Below, in pieces: positions 34,317 through 47,391 of a stretch of DNA of 64,000 bases. Location of the stretch: the NCBI RefSeq assembly GCF_010389155.1, contig NC_057762.1, positions 3,335,513-3,399,512 of the forward strand, in the 5' to 3' direction. Positions within the stretch are counted from its first letter, which is position 1. Every line of letters begins with the position of its first letter. Both the position numbers and the translations under genes were made by a program. Source of the DNA: Erigeron canadensis. Its lineage: Eukaryota > Streptophyta > Magnoliopsida > Asterales > Asteraceae. The notes beneath the pieces were generated by a model. The model ran no database searches and had not been told where the DNA came from. It saw only the letters and a program-made list of their open reading frames with translations.

Positions 34317-35221
34317 TTTTTTAATTTGGTGCTGTTTTCTGTGTGTTTTTCTCTATGTCTATCTCAAGAAACAAAACATCCATCAACATTGGAGGGAGTT
34401 TGGATCATGTGGGGTCATACCAATTTTCAACCAGGAGATGCAACTTTTTAGTTTTTGTTGCTTAGAATGGAAAATGAAAATGCAAATATTATACTTCATG
34501 GAATTATTATTTTTTTTACTTTACCTTTAGTTATTTAATTTTATTTTATTTAACAGAAAAAATACCTCATCCGTTTATTACAGGTTGTTTTGATATATGT
34601 ACGACTTACTAAATGATAATTTGGAGTACAATTCACGTCGAATTGTAATAATAAAAACGGCGAATAAAATAATAAATTTCAACATAGTTTTAACTTTAAT
34701 ATAAAAAAAATGGAAAATGGGAAAAAAAAAAAAAACTCAATCTGATATATATTTCGTCTTAGAAAGCATTCCAAACATAACTGTGTTTTTCATGATCTTC
34801 AACGCTCAATGTCAAACAGCTGAAACAAAATTTAGAACAATCATATACACCATCACAAATTTGTAACAAAAAGTTCTCAATTCTAGAGAAACAGATTATA
34901 AAGTGTGAACATCATTTCTCAGCAAACGATATCAAAAGCTACGAAACATTTCGAATAGATATCAATTCACATCTATATGATAAAAGTTCAAAATCTTTAC
35001 CATACGTAAATTTTGTATGTGCTAAAATCTCAAATCAATTACATCCTTTTTCACACAATTTTAAAAGAATAACCTAACAATAGCTAGTCTATCGCTATTT
35101 AAAAAGCTATATATGCATGTCAAAAAAATAATAATCACCTTGAAATGGTTGGCTGACAGATAAGTTAATCATTTCTTATTCCCCATATACCTGTCTTGAC
35201 CCATGGATGTTCTACAGTTAT

Positions 35222-38200
35222 TTATACCTTCATGGGTTTCAAACTATTAACAAATGTCGCACTCTTATCAAAACCTTGCAGTAGAAGGATCCGAACCGCT
35301 TCAATGCCAGTTTGGAAAGTAAACTCCAGCTGCAAAACACAAAGTGACATGATCCAATTCCATCATTAAGCTATCTAGTTGTTTGTATGTTATTCAAATG
35401 TTATGTGACATACCTCATCGCTTTCTTGTTTGGTAAATCGCCGAAGAACATAGCTAGCAGCTTCCATCTTGCCAGGAGGCCTCCCAATGCCTACAAAGGA
35501 TGACCAACTCATCACTAAATTGCAACATATATTTAGTGGAACTAAAGGAGACAATTTCGTCACAATTTATGAATGCATTAATTTAGGTTATGTTTATCCT
35601 AGCAGGTCAAAAGGGTGAAAATAAATATAATTTTTATGTAAAAGAGTTAAAAGTTGCACAACATGATATTTTGATTAAAACCTCCCATATCATTATTCAC
35701 TTTTAGATTATTCCTAACTCGTAAGATAATTTAAACTTTGTAATCATACTTAACACACTAGTTTAAAAAAAGTAACCAACTGTTTCAGATTAACCCAGCC
35801 CGAATAGTACAGGAAAATTGCCTATGTTAACCAGCTACCTGCCTACCCAGTACCCATATCACCCGAACCGCCAAAATTGTCACATCAAGTGGAAACGATT
35901 AAAGGTGGTCAACCAACCTATTCTTAAACGCGGAAAGTCACGACTGCCTTTGAGATGATTGATCACACTCTTCATCCTTCAAAATATAACAAACATCAGT
36001 ATCAATACAGAGCATGGGGATCAGATGAGAATACTAGGAATTTGTTTTAGATGCTGCTGCAGGCTAAGAATGAACAATGAATAGAAACTGTTCAAGACCT
36101 AGGTGTTAAACAACGACTAAAAGGGGGTAAAGATAGAAAAACAGAGCAAATATAGGAGCTCAAAATGTGCCATCAGGATGCATAAAAACGTGCAAAAGCT
36201 TGTTTAAGATGGTGCAAGTAACCACAATGTATTGATGATTGAAACTAAAGAAACATGGAAAATGTATATGGCCAGATCCAAAAACAATCACATCAGTACA
36301 TCACACAGAATACACAGGTGATGCGAGTGCCATTGTAACCTAAATCAATACGGACATAGGGAAGCATAATTCTAGAAAGCAGACAACTTGTCAAATATCA
36401 CTGCCTTGTCATGATTTCAAATTTATAGATAAACTTATCACTACAGCATTGCCAGCTAAATACGAGATCAACCAAGTCAAAGCATTGGAACTTTGCAGTT
36501 CAAGCAGATTGAGAGGAACAATGTATATTTTTTCTGCTAGAACAAGATTGAAGATATGGAATACACATTGATTCTTAATACACTGTTGTTCAAGAATCAT
36601 AAAATACATGTCTAAAACTAAAGACCAAATCAGATCATCAGTTAGTCTAGCACATTAAATAGAAAGTGTATATCGAGGGTTAACTCATCAAAACTCGTAA
36701 TTTATAAACTAATATTCTCCTTCAGGGGTATATAATTAGCAATTCCTATGTGAGTAGTTCAACTTCTTAAACATGCATTTTAGATTACTCATGTCATAAC
36801 CCTTCAAATATTTAGAGTCCTACATGTTTACATCATTACATGTAAGAAGTATTATTCGGCATACAACAGTAGATTTTATTAAATTTTGCAGCTATAGAGC
36901 TTGTGCTAGTTACCCGTTGTGTCCACCATGTCCACCTTTTGGCAATAGCCGCAACTTTCCAAAAGGCAAATCCAAGTCATCGTAAATCTGCAAGTGACAA
37001 ATCATGAGTTCAAAGTATTTAAAAGGAAATAAATTGAAAGCAAATATTAGTTGGACACTTTACCACGAGTACTTGTTTAGGTGGAATCTTATAGAAAGAA
37101 ACAATTGCTCCAACCTTGAAAAAAAAAATCAAGAAGTCAACAAGATTGTATAAAACAAAAGAAGAAAAAGAAAACACAACAGTTGTAGAATCCGATGAGC
37201 TTACTTACAGACTCACCGCTAACATTCATAAAAGTCTGAGGCTTAGCAAGCATCAATGGTACATTTCCAATAGACCCTAACAAGAAAGAAAAACCAACAC
37301 CATGAAGTTATTAAATTCAGAAATTTCAGAGAAATTTATAACATACTAATAAAATTTAAGCCTATTTGTCAATGCAAAACAGGTTTTAGGTTATACTTCA
37401 TTTGCTGAACATGCATTACAAATTCGTTTAGTTAGAGCATACTCACATTAAGAACAATAATTAATTTAACCAACAAACCTTTCCCAAAGAATGCTTTGAA
37501 AGAAACACCGCTAACGGGAATACCCTCAGCTTCTGCTATTGCATCAATCATCTCAAAACCCACCTGCAAGTATCCAAAGGTCATGCCGGTCGTTTCAAAC
37601 CTTTTTTCAGTTACATACTCAACAAAAGAGATTCATCATTTTCTTCAAATCTCACTACCTTACACTTTCATAATCATATCAACTACAACACCCACTGTTA
37701 TACCAATAAATAAAGTAAGTTCCAGTGATTATACGATTAGCATTTGGTCTTTTTCTTGCCCCACTTCCTAAATCTCGAAACTTTTTCCTAAACATTCACT
37801 AATCCTATGCATCATCTGTATTGATTTTCTTGGCTACCCATCTAAACATATATAACTAAAAGAGTTGCATCCATGTTGTTTTTCTTTCTTGGTATTCACT
37901 TATTCAATGCATGACTAAATTACTGTACGAATCTAAATTTCATCCTAACGCCGATTTAAACCTTGTATACACCAAAACTCACTCCTATAAATGGCAAATT
38001 CAGAACACCAATGATTAAGGTTAGACTACCAGTGTCTTCATGCAATACTACAAAACTAAAAACGTATAGAACGTGTCTTTGTGTCGGTTACTTGGTTGTA
38101 TCAACTTCTTTGGAAAGTCCCACAAGTTCAATGTTTTATACAACAGCATAGATATATAATTTGATTAAAGCCATACTAAATTTCGAATACATATATAACA

Positions 38201-38799
38201 AAGAGTCGGGTTAATCATACTATTTTCTTGGTATTTACTATGAATGGCAAATTCATAAAGTAAACTTTTTCAATATATATATATATAAAACAAAAGAAAA
38301 AAGGAATACAAACATTGTGTCTAGTGCGGTTATACAATTTGCCAGGGTTTCCAAGACCGACAATCAGCCAAGGATATTGCTTTGCCGGCGGCGGCGGCGG
38401 CTTCTTGCTAATTTCCGTAACTGGGTCTCCGGGAACCGACGGTGTTACACCGGAATTGGCCGCCGGGGATGCATATGAAGATGAAGACATTGTAACTTTT
38501 CTATAAAATCTTGGTTTAATTTGGGGTTCATAAGAAGAAGAAGAAAATGAGGTGATAAGAAATTGGCGATAGCGATTGAGATTGAATAAAGTGGAAGAAG
38601 AAGATGATGATAATGATAATGGGATTCCGGTGGCTATATTATTCATTGTGGGTGTGAATGTGAGATTTTTGGTGTTAATTGGGCCGGAAAGTGTATGGAA
38701 AGTGGTGGGAGAGTGTAGGGGTTGTTTTGGGATTATTGAAACTATTTGGGATTGAATTGTAAATTTGCTAGAAAGCGCTTTCAACAAGCACATCCCCAT
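35222..38799 (-). CDS. Peptidyl-tRNA hydrolase, chloroplast type
   Basis: CDS exons (minus order): 38799-38314, 37563-37479, 37276-37209, 37114-37064, 36987-36914, 35976-35918, 35490-35414, 35329-35222; 335 aa, all GT-AG. The family cleaves peptidyl-tRNA that drops off ribosomes, recycling tRNA. Active-site residues are present: Asn151 (GLGNPG), His161 (TRHN), Asn208 (TFMN), the acidic DDLDLP at 233-238 and His253-Asn254 (GGHGGHNG). Residues 1 to about 140 are Ser/Thr-rich and fit an organelle transit peptide, longer than in the Arabidopsis homologue (At1g18440, about 288 aa, from memory). In-frame Met52 or Met103 (MSSSSYAS) could be the true start. CRS2-type splicing factors share this fold, but retained catalytic residues favour an active hydrolase. 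Confidence 0.9.
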
Positions 38800-38819
38800 T
38801 TAAGACATCGATGAAAAAA

Positions 38820-39183
38820 CTATCATCATGTTAAGGAGACCTTAAAGAGTAAAAACTCTCTTGACTCACTTTAAAACAAACCAGTGGTCAATCTATTTGA
38901 AATGAGTTGATTACGAAACAATAATACATCTTTTCTTTTTTTAAACTTAAAGTAGCGATGCGATTGGGTCACAACTCGAATCAAACCCGTCAAATCCGAT
39001 AATAGGAAGAAGAACCCGAGGACCGGACCAAAACTGAGTCAACACAAAATATGAAAAACGAAATATTATTTTGAAATGGTACCTTATATTGTTTTGAAAT
39101 TCATATCCAAAGACCGGACCGAAACGGCAAAAATCGAAACCGAAAATGTTGGAAAAAATAAGACCGGAAACCAGGTCAAATAT
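38820..39183. other. Intergenic stretch upstream of the peptidyl-tRNA hydrolase gene
   Basis: Would hold the promoter and 5' UTR of the minus-strand hydrolase. From 38960 on it is rich in GACCGGA/ACCCGAGG motifs and a derelict repeat; no gene seen. Confidence 0.45.
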
Positions 39184-39478
39184 GTTCGGTATAGGTTCGG
39201 GTGATTTGTTCATTTTGGGGTTTTCGAGTTGTTTGTTCATCCTTATTTCATGGTATTGGGTTTTTTTCCGAATATTTTTCAAACTTTTCTTGACTACTGC
39301 CAAGATACTTATCTAAAGATATCTAAACATAAAATATGCTCGGTACAGATTCGGGTGATTTGTCATTTTGGGGTTTTTGAGTTGTTTGCTTATTCTTACT
39401 TCATTGTATCGGGTTTTTTTTTATATATTTTTCGAACTTTTCTTGATTTTATCTAAAGATATCTAAACATAAACATTT
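39184..39478. repeat. Two-copy tandem repeat, ~150 bp unit
   Basis: Units 39186-39335 and 39336-39478 both run TTCGGGTGATTTGT..CATTTTGGGGTTTT..GAGTTGTTTG through TTTTCTTGA to ATCTAAAGATATCTAAACAT. Non-coding. Confidence 0.75.
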
Positions 39479-39769
39479 TGTGTGGCATTAAATCATCTTG
39501 ATAGTGCTTAAGATTATATACCTTTACCATAATTTGAGTTTGCAATAATGTTGAGATGCATATGTATATGTCGATCCAAATTCAAACCTTTACAAGAAAT
39601 AGTAATTTCACTTATGAATTTTGCACATGTCAAAAAAGCTTTTTGACATTTAGTCCTTTTATTTAATCATCTGAAAAAAGTTCAATTCTAATTGTAACAC
39701 ATTTATAAACTGCACTTGCTATAATTCATTTCAAACATATTTATACCTAGTAATCTAGTATTATAGATC

Positions 39770-41100
39770 AATGTCGTTGAACCGGTCAAAATTAAAACTA
39801 AATACCACTAATTAGCTAGGGTAAGTAGAGTATCGTATCCACAGGGAATCAAGGAAGAGTGTTAAACAAGTTACAATAATTAATTGAACTAGACATAAAC
39901 TTAAAACGATTTGATTGATTGATTTTGATTAAAACTACAATTGATCATAAACTTAATAAAATACTTCAATTAAATAAAAGGGATCATTCTCATGCTTCAA
40001 ATTATGTTTTCAAGAGTATGACCTAACTTATGTTCGTTGAAAATCATATAGACATGATTCGTTATATGCTTGGATTGAATGAATGCTAAGAATTAATCAA
40101 TTAGGTTGTGATGATTCACGATAATGAAAACCGGGGAATTGACACAACTAAATTATTTATTCATTAACAAGATTACAAGTTCATAAGAGATTCTTCCAAT
40201 AATAATTGATTAACAAGAATTTGAAATCAAAAGATAGATGGAATCCATTCAAGTCATAAACTAGTAATCATTCAAACAATCCAAACAACATTAGATGTTA
40301 AAAGACTAATGGGAAATTAAACATCTAATCCAACATGAACATAAGAAAAGTTGAATACAATTGTCTTACATAATTGTTCACATGAGAATGATCAAAAGAT
40401 AATTAGCCTAAAATCTTCATCATTGATATCATCATTGATTCTTCAATTAGGGTTTGAATCTCCATGAAAATATGAATTGATGATGAAATTGGGGTGTTGG
40501 GAAGGTTAAAAACTGATTCTTGTGTGTGAAATTATGAGTTGTAACCTCCCAAAGTCGTCCATGAGGGGATATAAACTGAAAATTAGAATATAACCACCAA
40601 ATTCGGATTTGTATACAGATATGGCCGTCCCAGACTGCCTCCTGGCCGTCTGAGACTGCCCTCCAGAAATGGCACTTTTTCAGATTTTTGCTTAGAAACT
40701 TCTTGACTTGATTTTCGACTTTGCTTGACTTCTTAATGATCCATTTAACTTCAATTTGTCACCAAAGACCTGAAACACTTAAACAAACATAAAAATGCCC
40801 TAATCGTCTATTAACATTCACAAAACATGTTCGTTTTCATACGTTAAGATTAGACGAATTAGGCGTTTTTTAATTATATCTACACTGAGTCATTAGAATC
40901 ATTATTCGACCCACGCTAGAAATTTCCTGTTTTCAATTGATCTATATTTGACAAGTTAAACAGCTCGTCATTGTCCTACATCCAACTATTATCCATAACT
41001 CATGATTAGCGAGGCCGAGCATCGACAATTGCAGGGTCAACGAATACGGTACACCTATGGTAACAAATTACCAGATAATTGCATAAGCTAAATTATACTG
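39770..41100. mobile_element. Unclassified interspersed repeat between hydrolase and MONOPTEROS genes
   Basis: Contains GAGTATCGTATCCACAGGGA (39828-39847), a motif I have seen repeatedly in plant non-autonomous LTR-type elements, plus a 3' region ending near GGCGTTTTTTAATTATATCT (40863-40882). No ORF. LTRs or inverted repeats could not be paired, so the class is open. It lies upstream of the hydrolase gene and downstream of MONOPTEROS. Confidence 0.35.
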
Positions 41101-41220
41101 TTCTAGCATCGATAAACTAGCACTCATATATTACAAAGGTTGATGGCTATAAACACATGCGAATGGGCAATCAAAGGAATGAAGGATCATAGTACAATTG
41201 TCATCCAGTTTGTTTTGTCT

Positions 41221-44200
41221 TCATGCAATTAACGCCTGTAATGCGGCTGTGCTGTTATTCAGAAGTTGCATTCCCTCTTCCCCCATCTGCCTAACTTCAC
41301 AAGGTGATAGTATTCTAATGCATCGTACACACCCAACAAATTCCCTACATCAAAGCCATCAAGATAAGAAGTGGTTCACGGTTCGGTTAAGTCAGTTTGA
41401 TGGAACCAAACCACCATGTTTTGTTTGTTGGATATTAGAAACCACCAACCAACCAAAACCAAGACGACTCGGTGGTTTCAGTTTTTTGGCTAACTTGGTG
41501 ACATTTTCACAAAAATAAACTATCATTGAAAGCCCACGATTGTATCTATGTATAAAAAAAGGGTAATTGGATGGAAACCCCCTGATCCCATGTACCAATT
41601 GGTACCGACTAATCCCCCAGCCAGGCTAGTGTCCAGGTGAATTTCAACCACTTAATGGGTTGGGTAATGGGTCAAAAAGAGATCAAAGTTAAATGGGTTT
41701 TTTGCAAGGTCGACATAATTAGAAGAGGTTGATCTGTAACACCTTCAAAAATATCAAGTTATACAACTTACTAGTATGTCAGATGTGATAACAAAGATCA
41801 TATTGTTTTAAAAATAATCCAAGTGTTCAATGAAAGGATTAAGAGGATTATATGCGTTAAAAATGGATTTGGGTGGCCTCTGGCCCGTTTGACCATTCAG
41901 GCCATCTTCTTTTAAGCAAATTTTCTAATTTGACCGGTTTCAGATAAAACATAAGTAGCATTGACGCATTCAAAAATGAAGTAATCAAATTTGTCACCTC
42001 TAGCTTTTTCCCTAATAAAGAGTACTGGTGTTGGACTGTTGGTAATATTCAAATACTTAATTTAAGCTGTTCAAAAAATTAAAAAAAATAAATACACATA
42101 TTTTAAGTTGTAAACAAATTTGCTATCTTAAATATGATTAAAAGCAACTTACTCCCATGGATCATCACCGACAAGAAGGATATCATTCTCGAAATCTTCA
42201 TACACCAACTTCCAACCAGAACCTATCGAATCATTAAGTAGCCCCTCAAGCCCGAACATCCTCTCAATTTCACAGCATAGTTCTTCATAGTTCTTGAAAC
42301 TGCAAACATCTATGGACCTTCCTACTGATCCTACCTTTTGAATCTGAAAGAAATAAAAAATGATGTTTTCTGACACGCAAGAAACGTGGCAAAGGTTTTT
42401 AACTCGTGTTTAGTAATGAGGAGGTCATTTCAACCCGTTTACTTATGAACGGGTCACACTGGGTCAAACAGTTAAAACAATTAAGATATAGGTTAAAGGG
42501 GAACAGCAAAAAAGAAAAATCACCAAAGTGCGTCTTTCATAAGTAAAACCTTATATTGATAAATAAATATACTGTTAAAATACTACAATTTTATGATTCA
42601 TACCTAATAGACACTATGTAAAAGTGTAAAGATTTGAGAAAAATGTGTTTTAAGTTAACCTGAACCCTCCTAAAATATCTGTTATGACCTGCTCCAGTTT
42701 TGAGTTTTGACCCATTACCCAACCAGCCCGATCCAGCCAACATAGCACATCCATTTGCATAGGTTGCAAACAAACCCATTCATGGATACTGAATTTGGAT
42801 ACTAGAAATATTTGAGCATAAGGAGGTGCATGTGTGTATACAAGTCTATAAGCAGAATACTCCTCACCTTTGTATAGGTTCTCACGCGGGGAGGCAGAGT
42901 TACTTTTTGCCACGAGCTATTTTGTAGGAGTCCAGTGTCAGTGAACTCTTCATTGCTTGATGACGTGAACTGCGACTGAACATCTTGGCTTGAGCTATAA
43001 TTGTTGTTCACTAAACGATCAGAAGAATTTCTTAAATCACCATCTTTAAACTCATTCAACACTGCACTTGATACCGACGGATTAACAATTGAGCAGCCAC
43101 CAGTACTGGCCTCAAAGTTGATACAATTATAAGCATCATCATGTGCATCCCATATTTCATGCCCAAGGAGAGGGAAGAAACCACAAAGAGATGGATCAAG
43201 CTGTTCAAGAGGCGAAAAGTGGCTATGAATCGACATCTCGTTTACAAGATTTTGTGGACTGCTTGTGGGCTCAAGGGGAGAATTATCCGATTTTACTGTC
43301 TCTGAGATAGCAAAGGCATTTTCGATAGCAGGCAGAATAGGGCCCTTATTATCTGCTGATTGAGGCTTTTTTAACATATTAATTGGTTGTTCTGACCACT
43401 GATTAGACTTCGACGAGATAGAAAAGTTGGCGCTCATGGTCTCTGGAGCCAGGCTAAATGGTCGGGTCACCATGTTGCTCCATTCAGTTTCTTCTCCTAT
43501 GAAACTAGATCCAAAGGGTCGCTTAAGGGTGGAAGTGAGTGAAGGGAAAATGAAAAGACTTTCAGGGGTCTCGATATCCCACGGACTCACTCGGTTTGGC
43601 TTATCACTGCACCCTGGTTCATCCCAATCCACCTGATATGTGTAATTATATGAGAGAATGCGTACTGAATTTAGTTTTTGAAGTATTGAAGTTACGATGT
43701 ATGGATTTACCCTTGATATAACCTATATAAATGATAATACACAAACCTGAAGATTATGCCATTTCGACCCGGGCCACCTTAATGGGTCTACATCGCTTAT
43801 GCCCATAATTGTGCCCATATGCCTACATAATAAAAAAAATGATCGACTTACATTTTCAGCCTATAAGCGAAAGATCAGGTACACAGGTGGCAAATGTCTA
43901 GGTCAAGTAGGTTGGGTGACCTGTTCAAACGATATTTTCAAATAGGTTGGGTTGATTCAAAATTCTTTTTGTCCTCAACCTTTTTATAAACAATTGCGTC
44001 AAGCATGATTTTGAACATTAAACATCTTCAATAATAATCTGAACTTCTTCAGAAGAATGTTTATGCGGTCTTATCACTCTTATGCATTAAAATTACACTT
44101 TCAGCGACTTGTTCGACTGTTTGACCCGTTTCCTTTCGAACTTTAATTTTGCCCATTTGACTCGTTAGAGATAAATGCATGGCCCAAATCAACTCATCCA

Positions 44201-47200
44201 TGAGTGAATGGGTTAATAAAGAAACAAAAAACGACAATACTTCAAAGTTCAAAACAACACATATATACATATACCTGCGCTTTCCTGATTCCTCAGTTTC
44301 AAGCATCATTCCAAACCTCATGCCAATAGAAAGTTGGATCCGATACACCGACTTTCGATATTTTACCATTGGGATAACAAATTCAGAAGGACAAGCCCTA
44401 GATAATAACACAATAATTACCTAAATGACAAGAAAAATATGTATCCTTGTGTATTATATAAGCTATAATTCTGAAAGACTCAGGGATACCTTGGATTATA
44501 GAATATTGTAAATGGGCTTAGATTAGCAGCAGCATGAGCAGCAGCAGCAAGAACTCCTATGTGCATGCTATCAGTAGATAAAACGGACGATGGTGAAGTT
44601 GTTTGTTGACGACTTGCACGTCTTACTCCCAATAACAATTTTGATTTTTCATCCCTGCCACAATATATAAGTACAAAGTACTTAAACAATGATCTAAATT
44701 CACCACTTAGGGATGTGAAAAAGACTGCTTGAGCATTAAGCGGCACTCACCTGATAAATAGGACTGCATCGCCTGCTTTAAGCCGTTTCGCACTAACAAA
44801 TGTACTCCAGCCTGTAGTTAAAAGGTGTCGTTTTGGCTGTCCTGCACAGCATCAAACCATAATTTTAAGTTGATTTGAAGGTTATCGGGTCATTTTTGCT
44901 TGGAGTATTATAGCATTCAGATTATACAAGTTGAACATCCAAAATAAATGGCATACACAGTACACACCCCTATATATATGACGGAATTTCCAAGTATTAT
45001 CATGCAAATCTCGAACAATAAGCTCTTGAGTAGGGGGTTGCAACGAGAAATCCTGTAAAATGACATGGGCAAATGATAACGTTAAACTATTTTTGCTAAA
45101 GGTGACAAATTGGGTGGGTCAGACACTGGGTCATAATGAGTGATTTTGTCATGGGTCGACTTGGGTGAAATAACTTTTGGATAAATAATTACAGAAGTTA
45201 CAATGAAAATACCTTTGGGGTCTGGGGATATATTCAAACTATTTGACGTGTTTACTTTTTAGATATCTCTTTATACATGTTTCAGCCATTAGAGAGAATA
45301 CATCTCCAAAATCGACCCACAGATAAGCAAATGTGTAAAAACTCATACTTCTAGTTTTAACTTATCTTGTCAAACACTCAAAGAACTAAAGAAAATGAAA
45401 CCTCACCAATGAGGGGAAAATCTTTTCTGCTGCTCTGCGAGGCACAGAGAACCCACCATGTGTGCTTGTATCACTAGGGGTCAAAGTCTTGCAGAAGAAC
45501 TCACTTGGATGTTTGCTCAGACTCATTCCAATATCAGGTACTGGAAAAACATCTTTTTCCTGAATGATAAGAGTATTCGCGCATCACATACGTCATGCAA
45601 AATCAAGTCTTTTTCAAAAGTAGAGGTGACAAGACAGACGAGTTGGTAACAGGTCAAAATGGTTTGAGTTTGGTTGACCCAGTTTTTTGTCTGTTTATTC
45701 AATAAGTTTTCAACACATTAGATGTTACAAGAAATACGATAAGGCGACTTTTAAGCCTAAGAAATAAGTGGAAAACCATTTTGACCTTGTTTAAATAAGT
45801 GGTTTGAAATTGTCACCTCTACACACGCACATCTTAGTTTCGTAAAATTGAAAAAACTTACAGTGTTCAGTGGTTGAAGGCTCATTTGTGCATAGATTTC
45901 ATCTGTGTCTTTGTCTGCCTATTTAAGAGAAAAGATAACTTAGCGCTAATAACAAGTTGACCAAAGAAACAAAGAAGCAGTTTCTCATGCAATTTAGATG
46001 AAATACATGTAGTGTGGTGTTCAGAACTTGGCACAATAGCTGAGAAGGAAGGTTCGGATAGTTAGGAACTTGAGTTGTTGCAATTGTATTTGTCGTGGCC
46101 GCCACCTAATTAACCACATTTAAGCATTAGTTAGTGATCAAATTATCAGTTTCGTGTGTTGTTTGCTATAGCTTAATTTTAGTATTAACAAGAGCATTAT
46201 AATCAAGGTTTCTGAAAAAGAAAAGTTGAACTAAAAAAATTGATTTATAGGGGTTAAATAACCACTTTCATACTAGCAGCGACAAGGCCACAAGGGTATA
46301 CAAGTAAATTGATGTTACTCCCGGATAATTAGTTTTGAGGCAGCTATTTGTTGCAGCTAGTATCATTGTCGCTATTCACTGCAACAAAAATAATTTTCCG
46401 GGAATAATGCCAAATTACTTATATACCCTTGTTTAGGATGGAACCAAACCTGTTCACTGTGTCCTTGTGGGAAGTAATAAACAAGGCTTCCAACCTGTGG
46501 CAAGGTTACTAATGGTCCAGCACATGCATGCCATAGTTCTGAATGTATTGGTTTCTTTACCCCTACAAAATGGATAAAAACAAAACTACCAGATATAAAA
46601 CCACAAAGCCAAAGACAACTCTCATTTTCACTCTCTGCCACTAATGTCAAGAAGTAAAACTTTAAAATTAAACATAAAAAGATACTAGTAATAACTTTCA
46701 TTACGACACCTAAACTTTTAGGCTTTTACTATATGGTTTCAATTTTTATGTAAGACAACTACACAGAGCCATACAGAATCCACACATATTTACAAAGTGA
46801 CTGATATCTAAAATATACTCCAAAAGTCCAAAATATTGACAATACTATATAAAACAAATGATAATTTACTTTGGAAAACACCACCAAAGCATTAACTTCA
46901 AATATTCAAGTGAAATAAATTGTTTACAGTTTAACTTCATGCAATTGTGGGTGGTAACTAAATTTGATTGCATTTTGCATAACGGAAATTGGAGGGATGA
47001 ACTCTACTTATGTAACCAAGAGAGAGGAGTAAAGCAAGTATTCTTGAATTAACACCTAAGTTATTTGTTAACATTGGTTACTTAAGTACAATACATATAT
47101 TTTTATTTTTTTTTGAAAGTTAAGTACAATACATATACATACTAGCCAACTTATATAATATTTGACAATTATATCACATTTGACATTTGATTACTAATTT

Positions 47201-47359
47201 ACTATGCCACCTTACTTATATAATAACACACATACTTGATATTTTGCTAAATAATTTGAAAAATTAGAGAAACTTACCACAATGATCCTGCATTTCCTTC
47301 AACAATTTCATCTCCTCAATTAAATTATGCACACAAGTCTTCTCTTCAATGATACTCAT
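41221..47359 (-). CDS. ARF5: Auxin response factor 5 (MONOPTEROS), activating ARF
   Basis: CDS exons (minus order): 47359-47278, 46562-46450, 46105-46007, 45918-45862, 45559-45407, 45052-44968, 44841-44751, 44654-44490, 44397-44275, 43822-43747, 43632-42868, 42343-42153, 41344-41221; 707 aa, all GT-AG. Nuclear transcription factor that binds auxin response elements (TGTCTC/TGTCGG) and drives embryo, vascular and organ patterning. N-terminus [12 protein letters not shown] resembles Arabidopsis MP. Residues 30-120 carry the ARF dimerisation part ([19 protein letters not shown]). The B3 DNA-binding domain is at about 133-241 ([20 protein letters not shown]), and the ARF ancillary domain (to about 345) ends [14 protein letters not shown]. 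Middle region 349-603 has no long Gln-rich tract. PB1 domain 604-695 ([29 protein letters not shown]) binds Aux/IAA and other ARFs. Arabidopsis MP has about 902 aa, so the middle region is shorter here. Confidence 0.95.
41554..41652 (-). mobile_element. SINE (family B) fragment in ARF5 intron 12
   Basis: An A run followed by GGGTAATTGGATGG.AACCCC, then CATGTACC, ATTGGTACC, CTAATCCCCCAG and CTAGTGTCCAGGTGA: the reverse complement of the 3' half of the 31568-31788 SINE. It lies between exons 12 and 13 of ARF5, in the same sense as the gene, 5'-truncated. Confidence 0.75.
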
Positions 47360-47391
47360 TTCACACTTCCAAAACACACTTCAATTACCAT
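47356..47391 (-). promoter_or_regulatory. Upstream ORF overlapping the ARF5 start (ATGA arrangement)
   Basis: An upstream ATG at 47391-47389 opens an 11-codon ORF ([11 protein letters not shown]) whose TGA stop (47358-47356) overlaps the ARF5 ATG (47359-47357) by two bases as ATGA. Ribosomes would have to reinitiate or leaky-scan to translate ARF5. Arabidopsis ARF5 and ARF3 leaders contain uORFs that affect auxin responses via reinitiation (established in the literature on RPL24/STV1). Confidence 0.55.

Noticed and set aside
41198..41518. 106-codon plus-strand ORF at the 3' end of ARF5
   Set aside because: It is antisense to ARF5 exon 13 and its intron; the composition is explained by the minus-strand gene.
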